From Dokdonella_A sp963775445 (GTDB lineage Bacteria > Pseudomonadota > Gammaproteobacteria > Xanthomonadales > Rhodanobacteraceae), in the NCBI GenBank assembly GCA_963775445.1, contig CAVZIT010000008.1, forward strand, positions 1-64,000: 64,000 nucleotides of DNA. Reading direction: 5' to 3'. Shown here piece by piece: positions 37,073 through 48,361 of this stretch. The stretch's first letter is position 1. Each line of letters starts with the position of its first letter. Under the pieces are notes generated by a model. That model had not been told where the DNA came from, did not search any database, and was given only the letters and a program-made list of their open reading frames with translations. Made by a program: the position numbers and the translations under genes.

Positions 37073-39889
37073 TTACGGACTTTCGAACCCGTTCGCGAAG
37101 ATCGTGTCCGTCGGCTCGCTGGAGCAACCCTGCACGCTGATATCGTCGATGTACCAGCCTTCGTTGCTGATCAGGTCGTCGCTGCCGAGACGGAAGCGGA
37201 ACTGCGCCTGGTGGCCGGCGTAGGTCGACAGATCGACCACTTCGTTGGTGTAGTCCTGCTGGCCGCACCACGCGTCGCTGCCCGCGAGCGGATTACCGAA
37301 GCTGCCAGAGATCATGCCGTTGTACGGATCGGTCTCGAGCAACGAACCGGGTACCTGCGTGAACGGGCCACCATCCAGCGAGACCTCGAGCAGACCTCCG
37401 TCGTAGCAACTGCCGGCCGGGCTTCCGCCCATGTTGCGCCAGTGCTCGAACTGGAACGTCAGGCCATCGAGATTCGTCGGCAGCGATACGGTCGGGGAGG
37501 TGAGCTGTTGATCGCCGACGGCACTCGGATCCTGCGCATGCCAGGAATTGGATGGACTGAACGGTCGTGCGGTGCTGATCGCCCAGGTGTCGGTACCGAC
37601 CGCAGCGCTGTGGGTCCAACCGTTCGAGCCGCCTTCGACATCGTCCATGAATACCGGCGTCAGCGTCGTGCCGACCGAACATTGACCCGGGCCCGCCTGG
37701 GTGATGAACGAGAACACCGTGCTCGCCCCGTTGTCGCCGCAGACATTGAGCGCGGTCACACGCCAGTAGAGCTGGGTGTTGGTCGGAAGCGCAGCCGTCG
37801 GCTGGTAGCTCGTCGCCCCCGTCACGGTGTCGGACAGGATCACGTTGCCGAACGATGCATCCGTCGCGATCTCGATCAGGTACGAGTTCGCCTGGTCCGA
37901 ATCGGCCCAGGTGAAGGTCGGCTGGGTCGAGACATTGGTCGCGCCATTGGCAGGTATCTGCAACGTCGTGGCCGGCGGGATTTCCGTCGCGACATCGACA
38001 TCGAGCATCAGGTCGCGAACCGTCGCGCCGGAGGTCGCACGCAACGTGATCGTGTTCGCCCCGGGCGTCGCCGCGTCGGTTACGTCGAGATCGGCCTCCG
38101 AGGTGCCGGGCGGGATGACCGGGTTCACGGTGAAGCTGCCCGAGAATCCTGCCGGCAGGCCATCGCCGAAGCTCAGGTCGACCGGATCGTTGAAATCGCT
38201 GACCGAGCCCACCGTGATCTCCACCGGATCGAGGGTGCCGTTCGGGGCTGCGCACACCGATTGGGTGAGGTTGGTCCCGGACAACAGGAAGGTGGGCGTG
38301 CCGCATTGATCGAACTTGAAGTTGCCGATGCGCGTCTGCCAATTGAACGATCCATTGCTCGGAATGTGTTCGTTGGTATACCAGAACGTGCAATCGTCGA
38401 CCGGATCGACCGTCAAGTCGCTGTAGTCGCCCCAGCGGTTGAGTCCACCATTCTGGCTGCCCGCGCCGTCGAACAGGTGTGCCTCGCCTTGTCCCAGTGT
38501 GTTGAGCGGATCATCCACCAGGCGCCCTGCGTAACGAATCTGCGGGTGGATGCTGGAGCTGGACGCACTGAAACCGATCGCCATGTTGCCCGCGGAATCC
38601 ATTGCGACGCTGCCGAGCCAGCGCCAATCGCTGTCCGGCTGATAGGTGCTTTCCTGGAACACCGTGACCGGTCCCGCGGTAACGCCACGCAGCTCGAACC
38701 AGCGCAGCCCGGCGATGCCGCCTACGTTGACCGAGAAATTGCCGACCAGCGACTCATGATCGCCGAAGTTGCGATAGGCCAGACGGAACATCAGACGATC
38801 GCCGAGACCGTCGACACGGTCGCTGACGCCGCCCTGCGGAACGCAATTCCGATTGCCGGGACACAGTTGCGTGAAGCCCGCGGCGGTCGGATTGGCGAAC
38901 TGGGTGAAGCTCGAATTCGCCGGTGTCGCAAAGTCCGCATGGAAGTGGAACATCTTGTAGCCGCCACTGCCCGGAAACTCGACGAATGGATTCGGCGCGC
39001 CATTCGGCGGCAGGATCGAGCCGTCGAGATCAGCCGGCAGGAAAAAATCTTCACCGGGTCCGCCAGTGATTCCGAACGTGATGAACGTAGCGGGGTCGCC
39101 ATTGAGCATTGCGTTGCGATCGAACACGAACGCCTGCGGGCCGAGAAACGCCGTACCCGAGGAATTGAAGATGTTCATCGACATGTAATAGCCGTCCGGC
39201 CAAACGCCCAGATGCGGGTAGTCGAAGAAGTTGCTGCCGAGATGAAACGCGTAGCGGTTGTAAGAACCCGTCGCATCGTCGGTGGTCGAGACCGCGATGC
39301 ACTCGTCGGTCGGTATGCCCGACCCGGCAAACTGGCTGATCAGCCAGCGGTTCGCGATCTGATCGTACAGCACGACCGGATCGCCATCGCCCGATGTTTC
39401 GCAGACGCCGCCGAACCCGGACCACAGCGAGGTGATCGCTTGCGGACCCAGCACCGTGGCGCCGGTGGTCTTGTCGAACACCTGGAAACCTTCATTGACC
39501 ATCTGCACGAACTGCGTGTCGCCGACCTCGCCATCCGTATCGGGCGGCGCGCAATTGCAGCCGACGCCCGGAAACACGATGCCCTGGAAATTCAATATCG
39601 GATCCGGAATCCGCGGCGTCGGCGCCATGGTGTGCTGGACCACCGGATCGACGCTGTCGATATGGTGCACCGGCAATTGCGGATTTTCAGGCCCCTCGTG
39701 CCCCGCGCCTTCGGTTTCGCCGTTCCACGCCGGCAGGTAGTAAAGCGGCAGCGAGACGTCATTCTGATACGAATGAACCACCTGCAACTTGTTCGATGCG
39801 CTGGTCGACTCGCTGGCCGATGCGGACGAAAAGCCAACCAGAGCCAGTGCGAGCGCGGCGAGCGCAATCGCATGATGCACACACTTCAT
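37073..39889 (-). CDS. Large secreted multidomain protein (paralog B) ending in an I-F-A-N-G-F-E tail
   Basis: ATG 39889 follows GGGAGG and opens a signal peptide (AIALAALALALVGFSSASA); the product is 938 residues. The N-terminal module (to about residue 535) closely matches paralog A. After it come an Ig-like part, an Fn3-like domain (PPATTLQIPANGATNVSTQP, about 635-730) and a jelly-roll domain ending GWYIDDISVQGC. The protein stops almost at once with EPTDTIFANGFESP. So it is paralog A without the InlB-like repeat and last domain. The D-x-I-F-x-x-G-F-E string is here the true C-terminus. The gene has its own terminator and probably its own promoter in the 381 bases upstream. Function unknown. 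Confidence 0.86.
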   Translation of the reverse strand: MKCVHHAIALAALALALVGFSSASASESTSASNKLQVVHSYQNDVSLPLYYLPAWNGETEGAGHEGPENPQLPVHHIDSVDPVVQHTMAPTPRIPDPILNFQGIVFPGVGCNCAPPDTDGEVGDTQFVQMVNEGFQVFDKTTGATVLGPQAITSLWSGFGGVCETSGDGDPVVLYDQIANRWLISQFAGSGIPTDECIAVSTTDDATGSYNRYAFHLGSNFFDYPHLGVWPDGYYMSMNIFNSSGTAFLGPQAFVFDRNAMLNGDPATFITFGITGGPGEDFFLPADLDGSILPPNGAPNPFVEFPGSGGYKMFHFHADFATPANSSFTQFANPTAAGFTQLCPGNRNCVPQGGVSDRVDGLGDRLMFRLAYRNFGDHESLVGNFSVNVGGIAGLRWFELRGVTAGPVTVFQESTYQPDSDWRWLGSVAMDSAGNMAIGFSASSSSIHPQIRYAGRLVDDPLNTLGQGEAHLFDGAGSQNGGLNRWGDYSDLTVDPVDDCTFWYTNEHIPSNGSFNWQTRIGNFKFDQCGTPTFLLSGTNLTQSVCAAPNGTLDPVEITVGSVSDFNDPVDLSFGDGLPAGFSGSFTVNPVIPPGTSEADLDVTDAATPGANTITLRATSGATVRDLMLDVDVATEIPPATTLQIPANGATNVSTQPTFTWADSDQANSYLIEIATDASFGNVILSDTVTGATSYQPTAALPTNTQLYWRVTALNVCGDNGASTVFSFITQAGPGQCSVGTTLTPVFMDDVEGGSNGWTHSAAVGTDTWAISTARPFSPSNSWHAQDPSAVGDQQLTSPTVSLPTNLDGLTFQFEHWRNMGGSPAGSCYDGGLLEVSLDGGPFTQVPGSLLETDPYNGMISGSFGNPLAGSDAWCGQQDYTNEVVDLSTYAGHQAQFRFRLGSDDLISNEGWYIDDISVQGCSSEPTDTIFANGFESP
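39165..39540 (-). repeat. Near-identical tract shared with paralog A (36116-36490)
   Basis: This is the partner of the tract in paralog A; by eye about 97 percent identical over 375 bases, against about 80 percent in flanking coding sequence. The same region of paralog C (about 47520-47890) is clearly more diverged, so the similarity is recent and specific to A and B. Confidence 0.7.
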
Positions 39890-40270
39890 TACGAGACCTC
39901 CCAAAGCACGATGGTGTCAGAGCCGCGCGCCGAACCACTGGCGCCGGCCGATATCCGCAGCACAACGAGGCCTCGGCCGACACAATTGTCGACCTGGCTC
40001 ATCCGTGCCCGGCAAAGATACACCCTTCCGGCGACGGAGTGGGAGTCCATTCCGCGACGGATGGGGTTCGGCTTTTTCGAAGCGCGTGCGGTGCACCTGA
40101 CTTGCTCTTCCGGGCAGATGCAACATGGCGGGACAAGCCGGCGGAGGCCGAAAGGAATTCTGGTTCTCGGGATGCCATCCGGCTTCGTTTGCGACGTCGC
40201 CTTGGCGGTACGCAAAAAAAAGGCCTCCCCGGAGGGAGGCCTTTGCAAGGCTCGTCGAGCGATCGGTCGG
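39890..40270. other. Non-coding spacer upstream of paralog B
   Basis: The 381 bases between paralogs C and B hold C's intrinsic terminator (40214-40244) and otherwise no convincing gene. Small frames here lack ribosome binding sites and protein-like composition. The promoter and 5' leader of paralog B must be here. I see no recognised riboswitch and no clear -35/-10 pair. Confidence 0.5.
40214..40244 (-). terminator. Intrinsic terminator of secreted paralog C
   Basis: A perfect 10-bp stem (AAAGGCCTCC 40219-40228 with GGAGGCCTTT 40235-40244) and 6-base loop are followed on the minus strand by a run of T (40221-40214). It lies 27 bases past the stop at 40271. Its arms resemble those of paralog B's terminator. 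Confidence 0.9.
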
Positions 40271-43200
40271 TCAGTTGGCCGATCCGACGATGAGGTTGTC
40301 CATCGTGGACCAGTAGAACGGGCCGTTGACCGGATCGTCGTCCGGCGCGTCGATCGTGATCGACGTGATCGGCACGGCCGTGGTGAATCCACGGAACCCG
40401 GTCTGATCCGGCGGCGAGAACGTCTCCGTCGTGCCGTCGCTGAGCGTGATCACGATGCTCGTCCCGGTCGGCACGACGTTGATGTCGGTCGCCCAGAAGT
40501 TGCCGCCCACCGCCGTCACCGGATTGCCGGTGAACGTCACCACGATCTGGTCGGTCGCACTGGACGTGGAGATCAGCCCGGTGTCGTTGTACAGACAGCC
40601 GTCTCCGGTGCCCATGTCGCACGGCGTCTCGGTACCCACGGTATAAGCGAAGCCGCCCTGGCTGTAGTTCAGGTCATCGCTCAGGCCCGGTACCGCATCG
40701 TCGAACGGGTTCTCGAAGAAGCCTGAGCCCACGTGCGTGATGAACGTCGCGCGATCATCGTAGGTGCCGGCACCACCGCCGCCACCCGTGCCGTCGAAGC
40801 CGTTGCAGAAGATCTCGTCGGCCCCACCGTCACACGGCATCGGTCCGACCGCCGTCACCGTCACGGACACCGGAATCGATACCAGCATCTGCGTCGGGTC
40901 GTTGGTCGTCGCACACAGCTCGGCCGTGTAGTCGCCCGCGGTCAGGCCGCCCGCCGCCGGGTCGACCGTCACGGTCACATCCTGGCTGCTGCCGCCGTTC
41001 ACCGTGCCGCTGGCCGGGTTCGCCGTCAGCCACGTCACCACCGGACCCGTGCACGGACCACCACCACCGCCGGTGCCGGTCGCACGCACCATCCACACAC
41101 CCGGCAGGCTGCCGCCGGTCAAGTCGCTGATCGTGCCCGTCAGGTCGTTGTTGGCGAGGTTGTTCAGATCCGGATCCATGTTCGCCGAGCTGCCCGAGAT
41201 GTAACCCACCGTCGGGTCACCGTCCTCATCAAGCGCACCGTCGAACAGGATCGGCGAGGTGCCGCCCGAGGCAAACGCATCCTCAAAGCCGATATACACA
41301 TCGCCCGCACCCGGCACGCTGAAGTTCGTCGGGTAGGTCTCGAACGCATCCAGGCTGCCGATCGTGATCAGCGTGTCCGTGCCCAGACGCACCGCGTTGG
41401 TCGGATCCCCGTCGCCATCGGCATCGTAGTACGCCACCAGGTTGATCGACTCGCCGGTCAGGTCGCCACCCGCGGTCGTGGCATCCGGCCACTCGATCGC
41501 GATCGAATCGATCGTCAACGCACCAGTCGCCTGGTAGCGGTTGATGAAGAGCGCCGGGAACTGCGTCGTGCCGTTGTTGAGGCTCACGCTGGTCTCGAAC
41601 GTACCGTCATCGGCCTGGAACGTCACCGAGCCATCCGGACCGCGCGGCGTCCACGGCGGAGCCACCGGGCTGTGGCCCAATACACCGCTGCTGGTGAAGT
41701 GCAGTCCGCTTGGTTGCGGGTGGCCCTTGCCGTGCGACGCGGCCTCATGCAACGCGCGGCTGTTGGACGCCGTCGCATGCGGGCGCAAGACCGGCTGCAT
41801 CGTGCCACGCGCAACGATCGAGTACGTCAGCGGATCGCTGCCCGCGGCATTGGCGATGTTGAGCGTATCGCTCGCCGTCCCATCCTCGGGCACCGTGAAC
41901 GTGAACGAGGTCGGTGTGAACGTCGCCATCGGCGGCGCCGACGTCGAAACGTCCAGATGGATCGTGTCGACCCACCAGCCGTTCGGCGCTGCAGGCGCCA
42001 CCGAGGAGTCGTCCGCCGTGCGGAAGCGCAGCACCGTCGACAGGCCCGTCGCCGACGCCGGCAGATCCGCCACCGTCGTGATGAACCCCGTGCTGGCACC
42101 GGTCCACGCCATGCGCCCTGCGATCGGACTCATGAAGCTGGTCGAGATCGTCCCGTCGTAGCCGCCGCTCTCGAAGCTGCCGCCCGCATCCACGATGTCC
42201 TGGAACGGTCCGCCGTCGATCGAGATCTCCAGCACCGCCCCGTCGAACGTCGACTCCAGGTTGTACTGGTGATGGAACGTCACCGTCTGGCCCGCCACTG
42301 GCGTGAACGCCGGCGTATCCAGCGTCATGTCGCTCACCGCCGGGAAGTCCATCGCGTGCGCCGAGTTCGGCGCCGTGTCCGAAGTCGTGTCGTCGGTCAC
42401 CCACGGCATGCCCGCACCGCTGAACGCCGTGGTCCAGTCGCTCGGAATGTTCGGCGCAGTCTGCTCGTCGAAGTTCTCGTCCGGCGGGAACGTGCCCGGA
42501 ACACCGCCACCGTCGGCCGCGAAGTTCGCGACCACCGTGCAGTCGGCCGTCACCGGGGCGGTCGTGAACACGTTGCCGGAGAGGTTACCGCCGCAGGTAC
42601 CACCGACGGTGTCGATGTGGAAACCCGAGTCCGGCGTCAGCGTGAAGTCCGTCGTCGTGCCGTCGTCCACCGTCTGCGGCGTGTCCGGGGTGATCGTGCC
42701 CGAGGGTGTGCCAACGCTCGGGGTCACGGTGTGCGTGATGCCACCACCGCCGCCCAGATGAATCGTATCGACCCACCAGCCGTTCGGTGCCGCGGGAGCG
42801 AACGAGGAGTCGTCCGCCGTGCGGAAGCGCAGCACGGTCGGCTGGCCCGCCGCCGCTGCCGGCAGATCAACCACGGTCTGGATGAAACCACCGCTGCTGC
42901 CGGTCCAAGCCGCGCGGCCCGCAATCGGGCTGCTGAAGCTCGACGAGATCGTCCCGTTGTAGCCGCCGCTCTCGAAACTGCCGCCCGCATCCACGATGTC
43001 GGCAAACGCGCCGCCGTTGATCGAGATCTCGAGCACCGCACCGTCGAAGCCGCTTTCCACGTTGTACTGGTGCTCGAAGGTCAATGTCTGACCCGCTGCC
43101 GCCGTGAACGTGGGCGTGTCCAGCGTCATGTCGCTCACCGCCGGGAAGTCCATCGCGTGCGCCGAGTTCGGCGCCGTGTCCGAGGTCGTGTCGTCGGTCA

Positions 43201-46200
43201 CCCATGGCATGCCCGCACCGCTGGCCGTCGTCGTCCAGTCGCTCGGAATGTTCGGCGCCGTCTGCTCGTCGAAGTTCTCGTCCGGCGGGAACGTGCCCGG
43301 TACGCCGCCGCCACCGTCGGCCGCGAAGTTCGCGACCACCGTGCAGTCCGCCGTCACCGGATCGGTCGTGAACACATCACCGGCCAGCGTGCCGCCGCAG
43401 GTGCCACCGACCGTGTCGATGTGGAAGCCCGAGTCCGGCGTCAGCGTGAAGTCGGTCGTCGCGCCGTCGTTCACCGTCTGCGGGGTCGAGGGCGCGATCG
43501 TGCCCGAAGGCGTCCCGACGCTCGGGGTCACGGTATGGGTGACGCCCGCTGTCACCGTCAGACTGACCGGAACCTCGACCACCGGTGTCGCCGGATCGTT
43601 GCTGTTGACACACAACAGGCCGCTGTAATCGCCGTCGGCCAGTCCGGTCGAATCGAACGTCACCGTCACATCCGAACTGTTGCCTGCCGTCGTCGTGCCG
43701 CTGGCCGGATTGACGCTGACCCAAGGCAGATCGCTCGGGTTGCTGCAGCCAACGCCGCCACCACCGTTGGTGCGGTACTGGTGGGTGTTGTGGAAAACGA
43801 AACCCGAGTCGATCCCGCCCGTGCTCCAGATCTCACCACCGGCCACGCCGGTGGTGTAGAAGCCGGCTTGATTGGCCTGCAACGGTGCCGGCAAGGCCGG
43901 ATCGGAAACCACCCAAGTCCCCGATGGCCAGGCGCTGATGTCGAGCTGATCGACTTCGGCCTGCGAGTCGAAGAAGGTACCGCCAGTGGCGTCGCCACCG
44001 ATGGCGTAAAGGGAATGCGTCCCGGGGTCATAAGCCAGACCGAGATCGGCGCGGTTCATCGTCCATACCGGTCCGGTGCTCCAGGTACCCGGCGCGGAGC
44101 TCATATCGAGCCGTATGGTCGCGGTGCCGTTCGCACTGGGCGCTGGGGCATTGCTTTGCGGGTGTCCACTCAGCGCGGAAGCGGGTCCGGACGGAGGCAG
44201 TGCCGTACCGCCGAAACTGCCCACCATGTAGACGTACTGTCCGACCTGCTGATAGCCGCCAAGGAAATACTGGTTCGGCACAGGCGTGCCTGCGGCCCAG
44301 GTGTCGCTGGCAATGTCGTAGACCCAGAGTGTCGGGTTCCCCACTCCTCCGGTTCCACCTGCGACAAAGAACTTGCCGTTGTAGGCACCTCCGGCTGCAC
44401 CGTAGGATCCGCCCGCGTCAGGGAATGGCGCGCCACTCGACCAGGTATCCGTGGCGATGTCGTAAATGTTCAGCGCCGTTACGCCGTTTCCACCGACAAC
44501 ATACAGCTTGCCGTCGAAATAGGCGCCAGTCGGCGCCTCGCCGGTCGCCACCGGCATCGGTGCGAGCGTCGTCCACGTATCGCTGGCGGTGTTGTAGCGA
44601 TACAACGTACCCACAACGGAGCCGTCGGCAACGCCGCCCATGACGTACAGATCCTCACCATCCTGCGCGAACGCATAGCGCACCACATTGGCCGGCACGG
44701 GCGATGCGTCGGTCCACGCACTCGGCACGCCCTGTATCGCGCCCGGAGTGCCGCTCTTCGCCGCGCTCTGGTGCAACGGCGCACTCGCCATCGCTTCGGT
44801 AATCGACCAATCGAGGTCGCTTCCGCCGGTGTTCGAGATCGTCAGCGTCTGGTCGGTCGTGGTATCGGCCGGCTGCATCGCGCTGAGGCTCGACGGATCG
44901 ACGCCGACGACCGGATCGCCGCCGCCACCGCCGGTACACCCCGTGCCGACCAGTGTGATATTGCCCGGACCGCCAATGCCCGTGTAGAACGGACCGGTCG
45001 GTCCGCCCTCGGCCCCGGCAACCACATAATCCGTCGACCGGAAGCTGGTCTGGACGAGGAAGTAGTCCGTGCCGGCGGTGAGGCTGGCGGTGCCCAGGCG
45101 CGAGCTCGGCTGGGCGCCGCTGAACCCGGTCGCGGTGGCCGAGATGGTGCCCGCGTACGGACCGGGCAGCACCGTCAACGTGCCGGTGAAGTCGTCGCTG
45201 GAGGCGACCGACTCCGGCAGGGTTGGCTGGATCGAACGTGTTCGCGTACAGCAGCAGGTACGTGTCCAGTGCATCCGACGGGGTACCGGTCGTGTTGGGC
45301 GATGCCGTCTCGATCACATAGGTGCCCGTGGCGTCCACCGTGAATTGCTGGGCGCAGTAATACTGGACACCGGTGCCGCTGCTGCTGCCACCGGGGTTGG
45401 CGAAGGTCGGGTTGGCCGAGGTCAGCGCGCCGTTATAGAACGACGGCTGCGGGACGCTGTCGGCCGCGAAGTTCGCGATCACCGTGCAGTCCGCCGTCAC
45501 CGGATCGGTCGTGAACACATTGCCGGAGAGTGTGCCGCCGCAGGTGCCACCGACCGTGTCGATGTGGAAGCCCGAGTCCGGCGTCAGCGTGAAGTCGGTC
45601 GTCGCGCCGTCGTTCACCGTCTGCGGTGTCGAGGGCGCGATCGTGCCCGAAGGCGTACCGACGCTCGGCGTCACCGTGTGCGTAACCATGATCGCGCCGG
45701 TCAGATGGATCGTGTCGACCCACCAGCCGTTCGGCGCCGCCGGAGCGACCGACGAATCGTCGGCCGTGCGGAAGCGCAGCACGGTCGGCTGGCCCGCGGC
45801 GGCCGGCGGCAGGTTCACCGACGCATCGACGAACGTCGTCGAATTGCCGGTCCAGGCCATGCGGCCCGCGATGGGACTGCTGAAGCTGCGTCGAGATCGT
45901 GCCGTTGTAGCCGCCCGTGGTGAAGCTGCCGCCCGCGGTAACGATGTCCTGGAACGCGCCGCCGTTGATGGAGATTTCCAGCACCGCTCCATCGAATGTG
46001 TTTTCGAGGTTATAGCGATGCCGGAAGCTCACCGTCGCGCCGGCGCCCGCCGTGAAGGTCGGCGTATCGAGCGTCATGTCGCTGACGGAACCGAAGTCCA
46101 TCGCATGCGCGGAGTTCGGTGCCGTGTCGGAAATCGTATTGTCTGTCACCCACGGCGATCCGCCGCCGCTCGCCGCGGTCGTCCAGTCGCTGGGCAGGAA

Positions 46201-48250
46201 GGGCGCGGTCTGCTCGTCGAAGTTCTCGTCCGACGGGAACGTGCCGGGAATGGGAGGCGGATTCACGGTCAGCGTGGCCGACGTCGGGTTGGCGTTGTTG
46301 CCAAGGTCGGTCTGCAACGCGTCAGCCGGAATCGTATTGACATAGCTGCCCTGGGTGGCGGCCGAGACATCGACTGTCACCGTGCACGAACCCGTGCCCG
46401 GAATCTGCGCGCCGGACGACAGCGAGAACGAACTCGCGCCCGCTGTCGCGGTGACGCTGCCGCTCGCGCAGTTTGTCGACGCATTCGGCGGCGTCGCGAC
46501 CACCAGGCCGGACGGCAGGCTGTCGGACAAGGCTGCGCTCAGCGTGGCAACGCCGGCTTGCGTATTGGCCAGCGTCAGCGTCGCGGTACTCGGATTACCG
46601 GCATCGACCGTGCTCGGCGCAAAGATCTTGCTGACGGTCGGCGGTGCCGAGGCGCCGCAGCCGGCAAAGCTGGAAATTGCCGATGCGCGTGCGCCAGTTG
46701 AACGAACCGTTCGTCTGCAATGTATTCGTTGGTGTACCAGAAGGTGCAGTCGTCGACCGGGTCGACGGTGATGTCGCTGTAGTCGCCCCAGCGGTTGAGG
46801 CCGCCATTCTGACTGCCGGTGCCGTCGAACAGATGCGCCTCGCCCTGCCCGAGCGTGCCGGCCGGATCGCTGACGAGGCGACCCGCATAGCGGATCTGCG
46901 GGTTGATGCTCGCGCTCGAAGCGCTGAAGCCAAGCGCCAGATTTCCCGCGCCGTCCATTGCGGCACTGCCCAGCCAGCGCCAGGTCGTGTCGGGCTGATA
47001 GGTGCTTTCCTGGAAGACCGTCGGCGAGCTGGTGACGTTGCGCAGTTCGAACCAGCGGATACCGGTGACGCCACCGGACGACACCGTCCAGTTGCCCACC
47101 AGCGCTTCGTGGTCGCCGAAGTTGCGATAGGCCAGGCGGAACATCAGGCGATCGGCCATGACCGTCGAGGCCGTTGCCGCCGGAGTTGAGCTGCGGCACA
47201 CACGAGCGCCCGCCGGTGCAGGCCTGGGTACAGCCGGCCGTTGCCGGAGCGCCGAGCATGTTGAAGGTCGAATTGGCCGGTGTCGTGAAGTCCGCGTGGA
47301 AGCCATAGACCCGATACGTCGTGTTGGGTGTCTCGAGGAACGGATTCGGTGCGCCTACCGGCGGCAACGTCGAACCGTCGAGATCGGCCGGCAGGAGCGG
47401 ATTGTGGGTGTTGCCGAGATTGCCGGTGGTGATGAAGGTCGCCGGATTGCCCGCGAGCATCGCGGTGCGATCGAACGCGAATGGCTGCGGACCGAGATAG
47501 GACGGTGCCCGCCGAGTTGAACACGTTCATCGACATGTAGTACGCATCCGGCCACACGCCGAGATGCGGATAGTCGAAGAAGTTGGTGCCGAGATGGAAA
47601 CCGTAGCGGTTGTAGGTGCCGGTCGCGTCGCTGGTGGTCGACACCGCAACGCATTCGTCGGTCGGTGTGCCGCTTCCTGCAAACTGGCTGATGACCCAGC
47701 GGTTGGCCAGCTGGTCGTACAGCACGACCGGGTCGCCATCGCCGTTGTTCTGGCAGACGCCGCCGAAACCGGTCCACAGCGATGTGATGGCAACCGGACC
47801 CATCACCGAATTGCCGCTGCTCTTGTCGAATACCTGCACGCCTTCGTTGACCATCTGCACGAATTGCGTGGCGCCCACTTCGCCATCGGTATCCGGTGGC
47901 GCGCAGTTGCAACCCACGCCAGGAAAGTCGATGCCCTCGAAATTGAGAATCGGGCTCGGAATCAGCGGCGTCGGCGCCGCGGTGTTCTGGACGACCGGGT
48001 CGGGACTGTCGACATGGTTACGGGGCACGGGCGGATTTTCCGGACCTTCGTGCGCGGCTTCGGATTCCTCGCCTTTGCCGACGTAGGGCTGCTGCATCAA
48101 TGACAGCGGCGCCGATATATCGTTCTTGTACGAATGGACGACCTGCACGTGGCTTTGCGCGGAATTCGCCGGTTGCTGGGCAAAGGCCGATGCGCTCGCA
48201 AACAGCACGAACGCGGCAAACGAAGCCGCAAGATGCTTCATCACTTTCAT
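40271..48250 (-). CDS. Giant secreted multidomain protein (paralog C), reading frame interrupted by six single-base breaks
   Basis: ATG 48250 opens a signal peptide (LAASFAAFVLFASASAFA) and the same N-terminal module as paralogs A and B (48200-46660). DUF11-like, jelly-roll, InlB-B-like, PPC-like (about 45440-44950), ASH-like and Kelch-repeat (about 44720-43780, with LYVMGG, LYVVGG, FFVAGG) regions follow. Next are a tandem pair of InlB-like plus jelly-roll units, the string DEIFCNGFDG plus a Gly run (about 40830-40770) and a C-terminal domain. Ignoring breaks, it is about 2,660 residues. Compared with its paralogs or internal repeats, one extra base occurs near 47508, 47160, 46713, 46667, 45890 and 45220. 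From 45220 to 40271 the frame is intact for about 1,650 codons. It is either a decaying gene or a stretch with sequencing insertions. Confidence 0.78.
41940..43550 (-). repeat. Tandem repeat of about 800 bp (two units) inside paralog C
   Basis: Two adjacent units (about 41940-42743 and 42744-43550) each encode a jelly-roll domain (PPDENFDEQTAPNIPSDW to WWVDTIHL) preceded by an InlB-B-like repeat (THTVTPSVGTPSGTI to ADCTVVANFAADGG). Long stretches, such as 42320-42530 against 43120-43330, are almost identical at DNA level. A third, more diverged copy lies at about 45460-46250. Such repeats promote copy-number change by recombination. Confidence 0.8.
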
Positions 48251-48361
48251 GGAAGATATCCCCGTTTCAAGATCAAGCTTGCTGGCAACAGCGCCATACT
48301 CAGGACGCCATGTTGGTATGCGTGATGTTCGATTGAGCCCGAAACTCGGCGATCGAAGTAG

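Noticed and set aside
36989..40726. Plus-strand open frame of 1,245 codons antisense to paralog B
   Set aside because: Same shadow effect; it crosses two intrinsic terminators of the other strand and has no protein-like features.
40733..45343. Plus-strand open frame of 1,536 codons antisense to paralog C
   Set aside because: It mirrors a repetitive high-GC coding sequence, its product is Arg/His-rich without domains, and the minus-strand frame carries recognisable domains and paralog similarity.
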